Shown in pieces: positions 1 through 9,958 of a stretch of 64,000 nucleotides of DNA. Numbering within the stretch: position 1 is the stretch's first letter; each line of letters opens with the position of its first letter. The notes under the pieces were generated by a model. The model ran no database searches. It saw only the letters and a program-made list of their open reading frames with translations, and had not been told where the DNA came from. Made by a program: the position numbers and the translations under genes. Location: contig NZ_NGKU01000001.1 of the NCBI RefSeq assembly GCF_002140915.1, forward strand, positions 1 through 64,000, read 5' to 3'. The stretch is from Candidatus Enterococcus testudinis (GTDB lineage Bacteria > Bacillota > Bacilli > Lactobacillales > Enterococcaceae).

Positions 1-2528
<2,528 letters not shown>

Positions 2529-2691
2529 TTGTTTGAACGATCCAAAGGATCGTTAAGCTCATAAATTAAAACTTTTGCTAGCTATTGCTTGCATGTATTT
2601 GCTTCATAAAATGAAGCGTCCTACACATTGGTTCGTTTGCTTGCTTTGTTCAGTTTTCAAAGGTCTACGTTGTTGTGTTAGCAACTTTTAT

Positions 2692-2720
2692 ATCATATCA
2701 GAGTGACAAGTGATTGTCAA
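2692..2720 (-). promoter_or_regulatory. rRNA promoter P1 (proximal)
   Basis: On the minus strand there is a perfect -35 TTGACA (2715-2720), a 17-nt spacer and -10 TATGAT (2692-2697). Transcription would begin near 2685, giving a 16S leader of about 155 nt. It is the nearest of four tandem promoters. Confidence 0.85.
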
Positions 2721-2789
2721 CACTTTTTATAAAAGTTTTTTTCGCTTGTTGTTTTTCAACAACGTTGCGGCTGCCTTAGCAACTTAATC

Positions 2790-2818
2790 ATCATAACAAA
2801 TGATTTGTTATTTGTCAA
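2790..2818 (-). promoter_or_regulatory. rRNA promoter P2
   Basis: Minus-strand TTGACA (2813-2818), 17-nt spacer and TATGAT (2790-2795). The hexamers are identical to those of P1, 98 bp further upstream. Confidence 0.85.
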
Positions 2819-2885
2819 CAACTTTTTTTAATTAATTTGTTGTCATATCAACAACGATTAATCTTTTTAAATTTGCGACTTCGTT

Positions 2886-2914
2886 ATAATATCATCTGTA
2901 TTCTCGTGCGTCAA
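2886..2914 (-). promoter_or_regulatory. rRNA promoter P3
   Basis: Minus-strand TTGACG (2909-2914), 17-nt spacer and TATTAT (2886-2891). It lies 96 bp upstream of P2, so the three promoters are almost evenly spaced. Confidence 0.7.
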
Positions 2915-2966
2915 GCTTTTTTTCAAAAAAGTTTTTTGAAGCCAGTAGCTATTTGGCACATGTAAT

Positions 2967-2995
2967 AATATACCAACTTTCATCCTATTCGTCAA
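2967..2995 (-). promoter_or_regulatory. possible rRNA promoter P4 (distal)
   Basis: Minus-strand TTGACG (2990-2995), 17-nt spacer and TATATT (2967-2972). It is weaker than P1-P3, and its role is inferred from tandem spacing. Between here and the croR promoter (2996-3174) I see only AT-rich sequence and no gene. Confidence 0.5.
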
Positions 2996-3174
2996 CCCTA
3001 AAACGCTTGATAGAACAACGTTTCTAGTTAGTGCGTTTCCAAAGCTGATGCGCAATTATTTTATCCTTTTTGTTCGTTAATCAATGCGAATCTTCTCTTC
3101 TGCTCTCGTAATGTTCGTGTTTTCTTTTTTGAGTTGTTTTAATTCCTATCATTCTTATAAATTTAAGTCTGAAT

Positions 3175-3204
3175 TTGTTCATTTTGTTGAATATTTGCTA
3201 AAAT
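3175..3204 (+). promoter_or_regulatory. croR promoter
   Basis: TTGTTC (3175-3180), 18-nt spacer and TAAAAT (3199-3204), with a TGC extended -10 just before it. It is 34 bp from the croR start and diverges from the rRNA promoters. Confidence 0.5.
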
Positions 3205-3237
3205 GGAGAAAAGAATATTGTTCCTAGGAGGATACAT

Positions 3238-3927
3238 ATGAAGATATTGGTAGCTGATGATGATAAAGAGATTGTTGAACTATTGAGTATTTATTTACAC
3301 AATGAAGGGTATGAGGCGGTCAAAGCGTATGATGGGAAAGAAGCCTTATCCAAAATTCGAACCACCGCTGATATTGAACTACTGATTTTAGATATCATGA
3401 TGCCCGAAATGGACGGTATGCAGGTCGTCAAAGAACTGCGTAAGGAATCCCAAATCCCTATTATTATGTTAACAGCAAAAACAACTGATATGGATAAGAT
3501 TCGTGGATTGGTAGCTGGCGCAGACGATTATGTAACTAAACCTTTCAATCCTTTAGAAGTAATGGCCCGCGTAAAATCATTATTAAGAAGAACGAAAATG
3601 CAAACTCCTTCTAATCAACCGGAAATATTAGAAGTCAGCTCACTGATCATCAATCGTGATTCACATGAAGTGAAGACGATTGATGGGAATGAGATTCAAT
3701 TAACTGCTCTGGAGTTTGGTATTTTGTATTTGCTTGCTTCTCATCCCAACCGTGTATTTAGTGCAGATGAGATTTTTGAGCGGGTGTGGAAACAAGAAAG
3801 TGTCGTTTCTGCGAAAACTGTCATGGTTCATGTCAGTCATTTAAGAGATAAGATTGAAGAAGCAACTGATGGTGAGAAAGTCATTCAAACAGTGTGGGGA
3901 GTTGGCTACAAAATAGATGCGAAGTAA
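3238..3927 (+). CDS. croR: CroR/VanR-type OmpR-family response regulator
   Basis: DNA-binding response regulator of 229 aa. The receiver domain (about 1-115) has the acidic pocket DDD at 7-9, phospho-acceptor Asp52 (LLILDIMMPEMDG), the switch Thr in IIMLTAK and Lys101 in TKPF. The C-terminal half is an OmpR/PhoB winged helix ending VGYK. A strong RBS (AGGAGG) precedes the ATG. It overlaps the kinase gene by 11 nt. Position between the rRNA operon and serS matches my memory of E. faecalis CroRS, the system needed for intrinsic cephalosporin resistance. VanR proteins are close relatives, so the exact name rests on synteny. Confidence 0.75.
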   Translation: MKILVADDDKEIVELLSIYLHNEGYEAVKAYDGKEALSKIRTTADIELLILDIMMPEMDGMQVVKELRKESQIPIIMLTAKTTDMDKIRGLVAGADDYVTKPFNPLEVMARVKSLLRRTKMQTPSNQPEILEVSSLIINRDSHEVKTIDGNEIQLTALEFGILYLLASHPNRVFSADEIFERVWKQESVVSAKTVMVHVSHLRDKIEEATDGEKVIQTVWGVGYKIDAK

Positions 3928-5101
3928 ACCCGTTGAAAAGAAGAAGCGTATTACCCTGACTTCCAAAGAAATCAGCGAACTTTTTGCTGAAGGAATCATC
4001 ACCGTTGTCCTTTTACTTCTATTAAATGTCGCGATAATTGTCGTGGGTACTTCTGTGCGAGAAAACTCACCTCTTTTGGTCGAAGCTATCTATGAATCGA
4101 AGACTGCCTTTACAGATGCTTTCAATACGGATATTTTTAGGAGCGGTCGTAATTTCATTCTGCCCTTGTTTTTCTTTTTGGATGTCATCGTTTTGTATTG
4201 GCGTTTGATCCGTAGGTATCATCAAATGCAATTGCGTCACATCATCAGCGAGTTGCATTACATTGCTGAAGGCAATTACGACCACCGAATTCCGTTTGAA
4301 TTAAGAGGTGATCTGAATCGCGTGGTGTCAAATATCAATGTCCTCGTTGATAGTACGGTAGCTGCGATTCAAGACGAACGAAGAATTGAACAATCCAAAG
4401 ATGAATTGATTACCAATGTCAGTCATGACATTCGCACACCATTGACATCGATCATTGGTTATTTAGGACTGATTGAAGATCGTCAATACCATTCTGAGGA
4501 AGAACTACTAAAATATACCCATACGGCCTATGTGAAAGCCAAACAAATGAAATCGTTGGTAGACGATTTGTTTGAGTATACCAAAGTGCGCCAACCAAGT
4601 GTGCCTATCAACTTAGTCTCCTTCGACATGGCACAATTTGTTGAACAACTCGCTGCGGACTTTGAATTGGAGGCAACCCGCAAAGGAATCAAAATCGAAA
4701 CATATACGCGTCCTAATCACATCGAAATGGACGGCGATACCGAAAAATTAGTACGCGTCTTTAACAACCTGCTTTCTAATGCACTGAAATATGGTAAGGG
4801 TGCAGACACGATACGCATGGAAGTCGAAAAAGTTGGGACTGAAGCAATTCTGACCGTCAAAAACAATGGGCAAATGATTCCCAAACAAGCTTTAGATTCC
4901 CTTTTTGACCGTTTTTATCGAGTAGAGGAATCTCGTTCTCAAGAAACCGGAGGTACTGGTTTAGGGTTGGCGATCGCCCAAAGTATCGTTGCCTTACATG
5001 GCGGCTATATCTATGCAAACTCCACACCTGAGTGGACTTCCTTCATTATCCACTTGCCGTTGACGCGCAACAATCTGTCCTCAACACAGAACTATGGTTG
5101 A
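3917..5101 (+). CDS. croS: CroS-type membrane sensor histidine kinase
   Basis: Sensor kinase of 394 aa, partner of the upstream regulator. Two membrane helices (about 25-45 and 78-98) flank a very short extracellular loop of about 32 residues, which suggests it senses something within or at the membrane. A HAMP-like linker follows. The HisKA helix carries His170 in NVSHDIRTPLTS, and the HATPase_c domain shows the N box (NNLLSNALKYG) and G box (GTGLGLAIA). The start overlaps the croR stop, so translation is probably coupled; a weak GGGAG lies about 14 nt upstream. In E. faecalis CroS controls the response to cell-wall damage and cephalosporins (family knowledge). The signal is not visible in the sequence. 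Confidence 0.75.
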   Translation: MRSKPVEKKKRITLTSKEISELFAEGIITVVLLLLLNVAIIVVGTSVRENSPLLVEAIYESKTAFTDAFNTDIFRSGRNFILPLFFFLDVIVLYWRLIRRYHQMQLRHIISELHYIAEGNYDHRIPFELRGDLNRVVSNINVLVDSTVAAIQDERRIEQSKDELITNVSHDIRTPLTSIIGYLGLIEDRQYHSEEELLKYTHTAYVKAKQMKSLVDDLFEYTKVRQPSVPINLVSFDMAQFVEQLAADFELEATRKGIKIETYTRPNHIEMDGDTEKLVRVFNNLLSNALKYGKGADTIRMEVEKVGTEAILTVKNNGQMIPKQALDSLFDRFYRVEESRSQETGGTGLGLAIAQSIVALHGGYIYANSTPEWTSFIIHLPLTRNNLSSTQNYG

Positions 5102-5126
5102 CGAAAAAGTTATTTTTCGTTATGCT
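5098..5126 (+). promoter_or_regulatory. serS promoter, -35 overlaps the croS stop
   Basis: TTGACG (5098-5103), 17-nt spacer and TATGCT (5121-5126). The -35 shares bases with the TGA stop of croS, so serS has its own start of transcription with no intergenic space lost. Confidence 0.7.
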
Positions 5127-5173
5127 ATGGTAAATAATATAAACACAGAACCTAGTATATGCGTTTTTTCTTC

Positions 5174-5360
5174 AGAGAGCTGATGGATGGTGAAAATCAG
5201 TGATCAAACGGATAGAATCCAGTTCTTTGACGTGTATTTTTCGAAAGAAAAATCGTCGACTCACGATACGAGTATCAAGGGCAGCTGAAGCTGAACTTGG
5301 GTGGCACCGCGAATGGTTATTTCGTCCCAAGCAACAAGGGATCGGAGTAACCATTTTTTG
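5174..5360 (+). promoter_or_regulatory. T-box leader (serine) with terminator
   Basis: A tRNA-sensing T-box riboswitch. Stem I begins with AGAGAGCTGATGGATGG (5175). The specifier is probably UCC, a Ser codon, at 5218-5220 in the GAA-TCC-A context. The T-box core with GGGTGGCACCGCG lies at 5299-5311. A terminator follows (5312-5360), pairing AATGGTTA with TAACCATT before a T run. Uncharged tRNA-Ser would stabilise the antiterminator and allow serS transcription. Structure class and specifier position are established for the family; the pairing is by eye. Confidence 0.93.
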
Positions 5361-5384
5361 TATACAAAAAAGGAGGAATTAATC

Positions 5385-6662
5385 ATGTTAGATGTAAAAA
5401 TGATTCGCCAAAACTTTGAAGAAGTACAGCAAAAACTAGCAACTCGAGGTATAAAAGCAGAAATTCTTGAACACTTCTTGACCCTCGATGAACAACGCCG
5501 ACAACAATTGGTCAAAACAGAGGAATTAAAAAAATTACGCAATGACGTATCTGGCGAAATAGCTGCTTTGAAACGGGCCAAGGAAGACGCGACAGATAAA
5601 ATCACTCAAATGAAAGAAGTGGGCAGTCAAATCAAGCAATTAGATGAAGCGATTGACACAATCGATGAAGAAATCAAGCATATTGCTACGACATTACCTA
5701 ATCTACCGAATGAATCAGTGCCTGTTGGTAAAGATGAAGACGATAATGTGGAAGTAAGACGCTGGTCAACACCCAAAAGCTATGATTTCGAACCAAAACC
5801 ACATTGGGAAATTGCTGAAGCGCTAAACATTTTAGATTTTGAACGCGGCGCCAAAGTTTCAGGAAGCCGATTCGTCTATTACAAAGGTCTAGGGGCCCGC
5901 TTAGAACGTGCATTGTATAACTTTATGCTCGATCAGCATGTTTATGAGCATGGCTATACGGAAATGATGACTCCTTACATCGTCAACAGCCAGTCAATGT
6001 TTGGTACTGGTCAATTCCCAAAATTCAAAGAAGATGTTTTCCAATTGGCAGATACCGACTTAACATTGATTCCAACTGCTGAAGTGCCACTGACCAACTA
6101 CTATAATGGTGAGATTTTAAATGGCGAACAACTTCCCGTCTACTTTACAGCGCTCAGCCCTTCATTCCGTTCGGAAGCCGGCAGTGCTGGTCGAGATACC
6201 CGTGGCTTGATTCGCCTACATCAATTCAACAAAGTAGAAATGGTCAAATTTAGTGATGCCCAACATTCTTATGAGGAATTAGAAAAAATGACCGGTAACG
6301 CAGAAGATATTTTGCAAAAATTGAACTTACCATACCGCGTCATGGCTTTATGTACTGGTGATATGGGCTTCTCAGCGGCTAAGACCTATGATTTAGAAGT
6401 CTGGATTCCAGCACAAGATACCTATCGTGAAATCAGTTCTTGTTCAAATTGTGAAGACTTCCAGGCCCGTCGTGCGATGATCCGTTACCGTGACCAAGAA
6501 GGAAAAATCCACTACATGCACACGTTGAATGGTTCTGGCCTAGCTGTTGGACGAACTGTAGCAGCCGTCTTAGAAAATTATCAAAACCAAGATGGCAGTG
6601 TAACGATACCTGAAGTACTCGTACCTTATATGGGTGGTTTAACCAAAATCGAAAAAGCATAA
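5385..6662 (+). CDS. serS: seryl-tRNA synthetase
   Basis: Charges tRNA-Ser with serine in the cytoplasm. The protein has 425 aa, normal for the family. The N-terminal 110 residues form the antiparallel coiled-coil arm that grips the long variable arm of tRNA-Ser. The class II core shows motif 2 ([15 protein letters not shown], about 260) and motif 3 ([15 protein letters not shown], about 382). The frame stays open upstream into the T-box, but the ATG at 5385 has an excellent RBS (AGGAGG) and gives the conserved [11 protein letters not shown] start. It is controlled by the serine T-box and ends at a terminator. Confidence 0.97.
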   Translation: MLDVKMIRQNFEEVQQKLATRGIKAEILEHFLTLDEQRRQQLVKTEELKKLRNDVSGEIAALKRAKEDATDKITQMKEVGSQIKQLDEAIDTIDEEIKHIATTLPNLPNESVPVGKDEDDNVEVRRWSTPKSYDFEPKPHWEIAEALNILDFERGAKVSGSRFVYYKGLGARLERALYNFMLDQHVYEHGYTEMMTPYIVNSQSMFGTGQFPKFKEDVFQLADTDLTLIPTAEVPLTNYYNGEILNGEQLPVYFTALSPSFRSEAGSAGRDTRGLIRLHQFNKVEMVKFSDAQHSYEELEKMTGNAEDILQKLNLPYRVMALCTGDMGFSAAKTYDLEVWIPAQDTYREISSCSNCEDFQARRAMIRYRDQEGKIHYMHTLNGSGLAVGRTVAAVLENYQNQDGSVTIPEVLVPYMGGLTKIEKA

Positions 6663-6667
6663 ATCTG

Positions 6668-6704
6668 AACTATGACTGCCAAAAGCGCAGCCATAGTTTT
6701 TTTA
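6668..6704 (+). terminator. serS terminator
   Basis: ACTATGACTGC pairs with GCAGCCATAGT (one mismatch) and is followed by seven T. Confidence 0.8.
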
Positions 6705-6734
6705 TTGACATGGATTGCGCCATTACTCTATACG
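6705..6734 (+). promoter_or_regulatory. possible promoter of the deacetylase gene
   Basis: TTGACA (6705-6710), 18-nt spacer and TATACG (6729-6734), directly after the serS terminator. This would give a leader of about 200 nt. The leader holds a nested inverted repeat (CAACG...CGTTG around TTTCTT...AAGAAA, about 6832-6876). A second weak promoter (TTGAAA at 6873) is possible. Confidence 0.35.
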
Positions 6735-6940
6735 ATTTTCTAATAGACAACGCACAGCCATAAATAAATCCGCTCCCATTGATCAACAATAAAAAAACTA
6801 TCGTTTTTTTCAGATGTTATATTAGAAAAAAGCAACGTTTCTTTAATTCCACTAAGAAAGAAATCAGGAGCGTTGAAAGAATATTACAATTATGTTACGG
6901 TTGGTTTACTTTATGATGTTAGATGGAGGGAGTAAGCCAA

Positions 6941-8500
6941 ATGCCTGATAAAAAGTCATATGCTCGTCGGAGTGATTTACACAAGAAAACTACTGACTTA
7001 GCCAAGGGTCAGAATCAAACTAGTCCTACTGAAAATAAAATAAATACTGAGGTGCACTCAGATAAGTCGAATCACTTGACGAAAAAAAAGAAAACACTTT
7101 ATGGAAAATATATTTTCAGCTTAGTTGCATTATTGATCATTGTGATTATTGCAACGGCTGGTTATATCACCTACACATTACAGCAGCAAGAAAAGGCTGC
7201 GCAAGCAAAGTATGAAGCTGCGGCTAGCTCTTTGCTAGATGACATTGCCCAGCAACAAGCACAGAATGGACTTGCTACCCAAAGTCAGTCCTTATCCAAA
7301 GGTGCGCGCAAAGAAGTGATCTATCGACCAGAAGATGACAGTAAGTTCCCTATTGATGATGCAACTAGCAAGCTGACAGCATTGGTTGAAAAACTAGACA
7401 AAAAACACACGGATAAGGAACGCGTCACGATTGCTCAAATCAAATCGAAGGCTGTGTCTTCCAAGGTCTCCGTTTATTCTTTACAGGCCGACAGCTACGT
7501 TTGGAACCGAGAAACCGAAAAATTTCAAGATGCAGATACCTTATCTGAGTCTTCTATCTATGTCTCTGAAAAAACAAATGCTGTTCTGACTATGAAAGAT
7601 TTGATTCCAGATCAAGGGAGTCTTTTAGGCATCCAACAAGTGATTCAACAAAAGATTCTAAATCAAGCAGATGATCCCGATAAAATCATTGATGCTGTGT
7701 TGAGTATGGATCGCATCACTTTTGATTCAAAAATGACCTATGCGCCAGAAAAATTAACGATTGAATTACCCAAAAACCAAACTGGGGTCGACAAAATCAC
7801 ACTGGATTATAAAGATATCGCTGCATTTATTGATACCGATTTGGTAAAACCAGAAAGCGTCAAAGATGCTCTACCCGTATTGGACCAAAATAAAAAGTAT
7901 GTCGCACTGACTTTCGATGATGGACCGAATAATTCCTCCACTTTAGATTTACTCGATATTTTGCAACAAAACGATGTCAAAGCGACCTTCTTCATGCTCG
8001 GTCAAATGGTGGCGCAATATCCTGATTCCGCGAAAAAAGTTGCTGAAGCTGGACATGAAATAGCTAGTCATTCCTATTCTCACCCTCAGTTGAACACATT
8101 ATCAACCGAGGACTTGAAAGAAGAAATCTTCAAAACAGACAAAGCAATTTTTGATGCGACCGGTACACTACCAAGAAATTTACGACCACCCTATGGCGCG
8201 ATCGACAAGCAAAGTACAGAAACGATCGGTATGCCAATCATTCAATGGGATATTGATTCTCAAGACTGGAAATCAAAAGACCCTGGCAAAATCAATGCTG
8301 TCGTTAAACGGAATGTATTTAATGGTGCTATTATTTTGATTCATGATATTCATCCAGAATCTGTAAAAGCTGTGCCGGGTATTATTAAAATGCTCAAAGA
8401 AGAAGGCTATACGTTCGTCACTGTAGATCAATTATTGAATGGAGAACAAAGACCGCTGCATCAATACTTCGGTATGTCGGATGAACGCTTAGTTGAATAG
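6941..8500 (+). CDS. membrane-anchored polysaccharide (peptidoglycan) deacetylase, PgdA-type
   Basis: Predicted extracellular deacetylase of 519 aa. A basic cytoplasmic tail precedes one membrane helix (about 55-80), followed by an extracellular linker domain (about 85-315) and a C-terminal NodB domain. NodB motifs are complete: TFDDGP (about 323), metal-binding SHSYSH (about 375), RPPYGA (about 416), WDIDSQDW (about 435) and LIHDIH (about 467). Relatives such as PgdA of Streptococcus remove N-acetyl groups from peptidoglycan and give lysozyme resistance. I chose ATG 6941 because GGAGGG lies 10 nt upstream; an in-frame ATG at 6923 has no RBS. Substrate is inferred. It is a single gene ending in a strong bidirectional terminator. 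Confidence 0.85.
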   Translation: MPDKKSYARRSDLHKKTTDLAKGQNQTSPTENKINTEVHSDKSNHLTKKKKTLYGKYIFSLVALLIIVIIATAGYITYTLQQQEKAAQAKYEAAASSLLDDIAQQQAQNGLATQSQSLSKGARKEVIYRPEDDSKFPIDDATSKLTALVEKLDKKHTDKERVTIAQIKSKAVSSKVSVYSLQADSYVWNRETEKFQDADTLSESSIYVSEKTNAVLTMKDLIPDQGSLLGIQQVIQQKILNQADDPDKIIDAVLSMDRITFDSKMTYAPEKLTIELPKNQTGVDKITLDYKDIAAFIDTDLVKPESVKDALPVLDQNKKYVALTFDDGPNNSSTLDLLDILQQNDVKATFFMLGQMVAQYPDSAKKVAEAGHEIASHSYSHPQLNTLSTEDLKEEIFKTDKAIFDATGTLPRNLRPPYGAIDKQSTETIGMPIIQWDIDSQDWKSKDPGKINAVVKRNVFNGAIILIHDIHPESVKAVPGIIKMLKEEGYTFVTVDQLLNGEQRPLHQYFGMSDERLVE

Positions 8501-8543
8501 AACAAACAAACGCCGAGGATCGACATCTCGGCGTTTGTTTGTT
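8501..8543. terminator. bidirectional terminator, deacetylase and tetR
   Basis: A perfect 17-bp stem (8501-8517 with 8527-8543) with a 9-nt loop; the core is CGCCGAG/CTCGGCG. It separates two convergent genes and abuts the tetR stop codon. Confidence 0.85.
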
Positions 8544-9098
8544 CTATTCTCTTTCATACACATTTGTGGTAAATATTTGAATCAGCAATGCTGCTACAGC
8601 ATCTGGCGCCATCTCAGGAAATGCTTTTAACCAGTGTTCAATCAGTCCAATCGACCCACACACGAAATAGCTCAAGCATAATTCTAATTCTTCGGTCGTC
8701 GCTTCTTTGAAATAAAGCGCAAAGCGTTTGAATGTTTCTGGTTTGATCTCAGTCATTAACAGATTCAATAAATGGCTATTATTCAACAAAATCAAATGAG
8801 TCGTACTTGGATTTTCATATAGGATTGTCAGCAACTTTGATAACCATAAATCAAGGGAAAGACTTTCTTGTTGCAAGTTACCTGAAATCTCACGAACCAA
8901 TTCAGTTTCGATTTCTTCAAGCAACGCCGCTGTATCCTTATAATATTTATAAAAAGTTCCTCGATTGATATCTGCCCGTTCTGCAATTTCTTTAATGGTG
9001 ATTTTTTCGAATTCTTTTTCTAATAGTAACTCTTGAAATGCTTGTCTGATCACATTTTTTGAATATATTGTTCGGCGATTCCCCGCTACTCCAGCCAT
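8544..9098 (-). CDS. TetR/AcrR-family transcriptional regulator
   Basis: Probable repressor of 184 aa. The N-terminal helix-turn-helix (about 10-60) reads ITIKEIAERADINRGTFYKYYKD, split here as ITIKEIAERA and DINRGTFYKYY, the hallmark of the family. The C-terminal half is the variable ligand and dimer domain. ATG 9098 is chosen because GGAAGGAG lies 6 nt upstream; a longer frame from 9122 lacks an RBS. It is divergent from an ABC exporter operon, and the shared promoter region holds an inverted repeat, so it probably represses that operon and itself. Its ligand is unknown. Confidence 0.85.
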   Translation of the reverse strand: MAGVAGNRRTIYSKNVIRQAFQELLLEKEFEKITIKEIAERADINRGTFYKYYKDTAALLEEIETELVREISGNLQQESLSLDLWLSKLLTILYENPSTTHLILLNNSHLLNLLMTEIKPETFKRFALYFKEATTEELELCLSYFVCGSIGLIEHWLKAFPEMAPDAVAALLIQIFTTNVYERE

Positions 9099-9169
9099 TA
9101 GATACTCCTTCCTAGCCAACACATTCTCTTTATTTGTCTATTTCATAACATTCACATAAGCATTGAGGA

Positions 9170-9227
9170 TTGCCCCCGCTTTTCTTTACTAGTATACTAA
9201 CACCATGTGATTAAATCAACACGTGTT
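9170..9227. promoter_or_regulatory. overlapping divergent promoters with probable TetR operator
   Basis: Plus promoter: TTGCCC (9170-9175), 17 nt, TATACT (9193-9198). Minus promoter: TTGATT (complement 9214-9219), 17 nt, TATACT (complement 9191-9196). Both -10 boxes lie in one palindrome, AGTATACT (9191-9198), so only one polymerase can bind at a time. A 29-bp dyad (9199-9227) has symmetric arms AACAC / TGATT-A-AATCA / GTGTT and overlaps the minus -35 and the plus start point. This suits a TetR dimer that would silence both genes. Confidence 0.7.
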
Positions 9228-9247
9228 TATTAGATGGAGGCTATTGA

Positions 9248-9949
9248 ATGAGTTATGTTGAAGTAAAGAACGAATGTAAAAGATACCAAATGGGTGAGAC
9301 GACAATCACTGCGAACGATCACCTGTCTTTTTCGATTGAAGAAGGCGAATTGGTCGTTATTTTGGGTCCTAGTGGTGCCGGAAAATCAACTGTCTTAAAT
9401 ATTTTAGGTGGTATGGATTCCCCCGACGAAGGACAAATCATTATTGACCAAGTCGACATCGCCCAGTTCTCAGACAAACAATTGACAGAATACCGCCGCA
9501 AAGATGTCGGATTCGTTTTCCAATTTTATAACTTGGTACCGAATCTGACTGCCAAAGAAAATATTGAATTGGCGACAGAAGTTTCACCTAACGCCCTTGA
9601 TCCTGATGAAGTCCTTGCACAAGTGGGCTTAGAAAATCGCAAAAACAATTTTCCCGCTCAACTTTCTGGTGGCGAGCAGCAACGGGTATCGATTGCCAGA
9701 GCATTGGCGAAGAATCCTAAATTGCTACTCTGTGATGAACCAACAGGTGCTCTAGATTTTGAAACTGGGAAGCAAGTGCTGAAACTCTTGCAAAATGCCA
9801 GTCGTGAAAACGGAAATACGGTATTGATCATCACCCACAACAGTGCCATTGCACCCATCGCTGATCGCGTGATCCATATCAATGATGCTACTGTACGATC
9901 AATTGAAGAAAATAAAGAGCCGATTTCTATCGACGATATCGTTTGGTAG
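9248..9949 (+). CDS. ABC transporter ATP-binding protein, MacB/LolD-type
   Basis: ATPase of 233 aa that energises the FtsX-type permease encoded next to it. Walker A is GPSGAGKST (about 39-47), the Q-loop lies in FQFYNLVPN, the signature is LSGGEQQRVSIARAL (about 138), Walker B is LLLCDEPTGALD and the H-loop is ITHN. The RBS GGAGG is 8 nt from ATG. The permease starts 9 nt after the stop, so the two form an operon controlled by the divergent TetR regulator. Such pairs export peptides, lipids or antimicrobials, or transduce mechanical work across the membrane; the substrate here is unknown. Confidence 0.88.
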   Translation: MSYVEVKNECKRYQMGETTITANDHLSFSIEEGELVVILGPSGAGKSTVLNILGGMDSPDEGQIIIDQVDIAQFSDKQLTEYRRKDVGFVFQFYNLVPNLTAKENIELATEVSPNALDPDEVLAQVGLENRKNNFPAQLSGGEQQRVSIARALAKNPKLLLCDEPTGALDFETGKQVLKLLQNASRENGNTVLIITHNSAIAPIADRVIHINDATVRSIEENKEPISIDDIVW

Positions 9950-9958
9950 GAGGCAATG

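Noticed and set aside
2867-3055. Minus-strand frame of 62 codons upstream of the 16S gene
   Set aside because: It spans promoters P3 and P4 and has no RBS or family resemblance.
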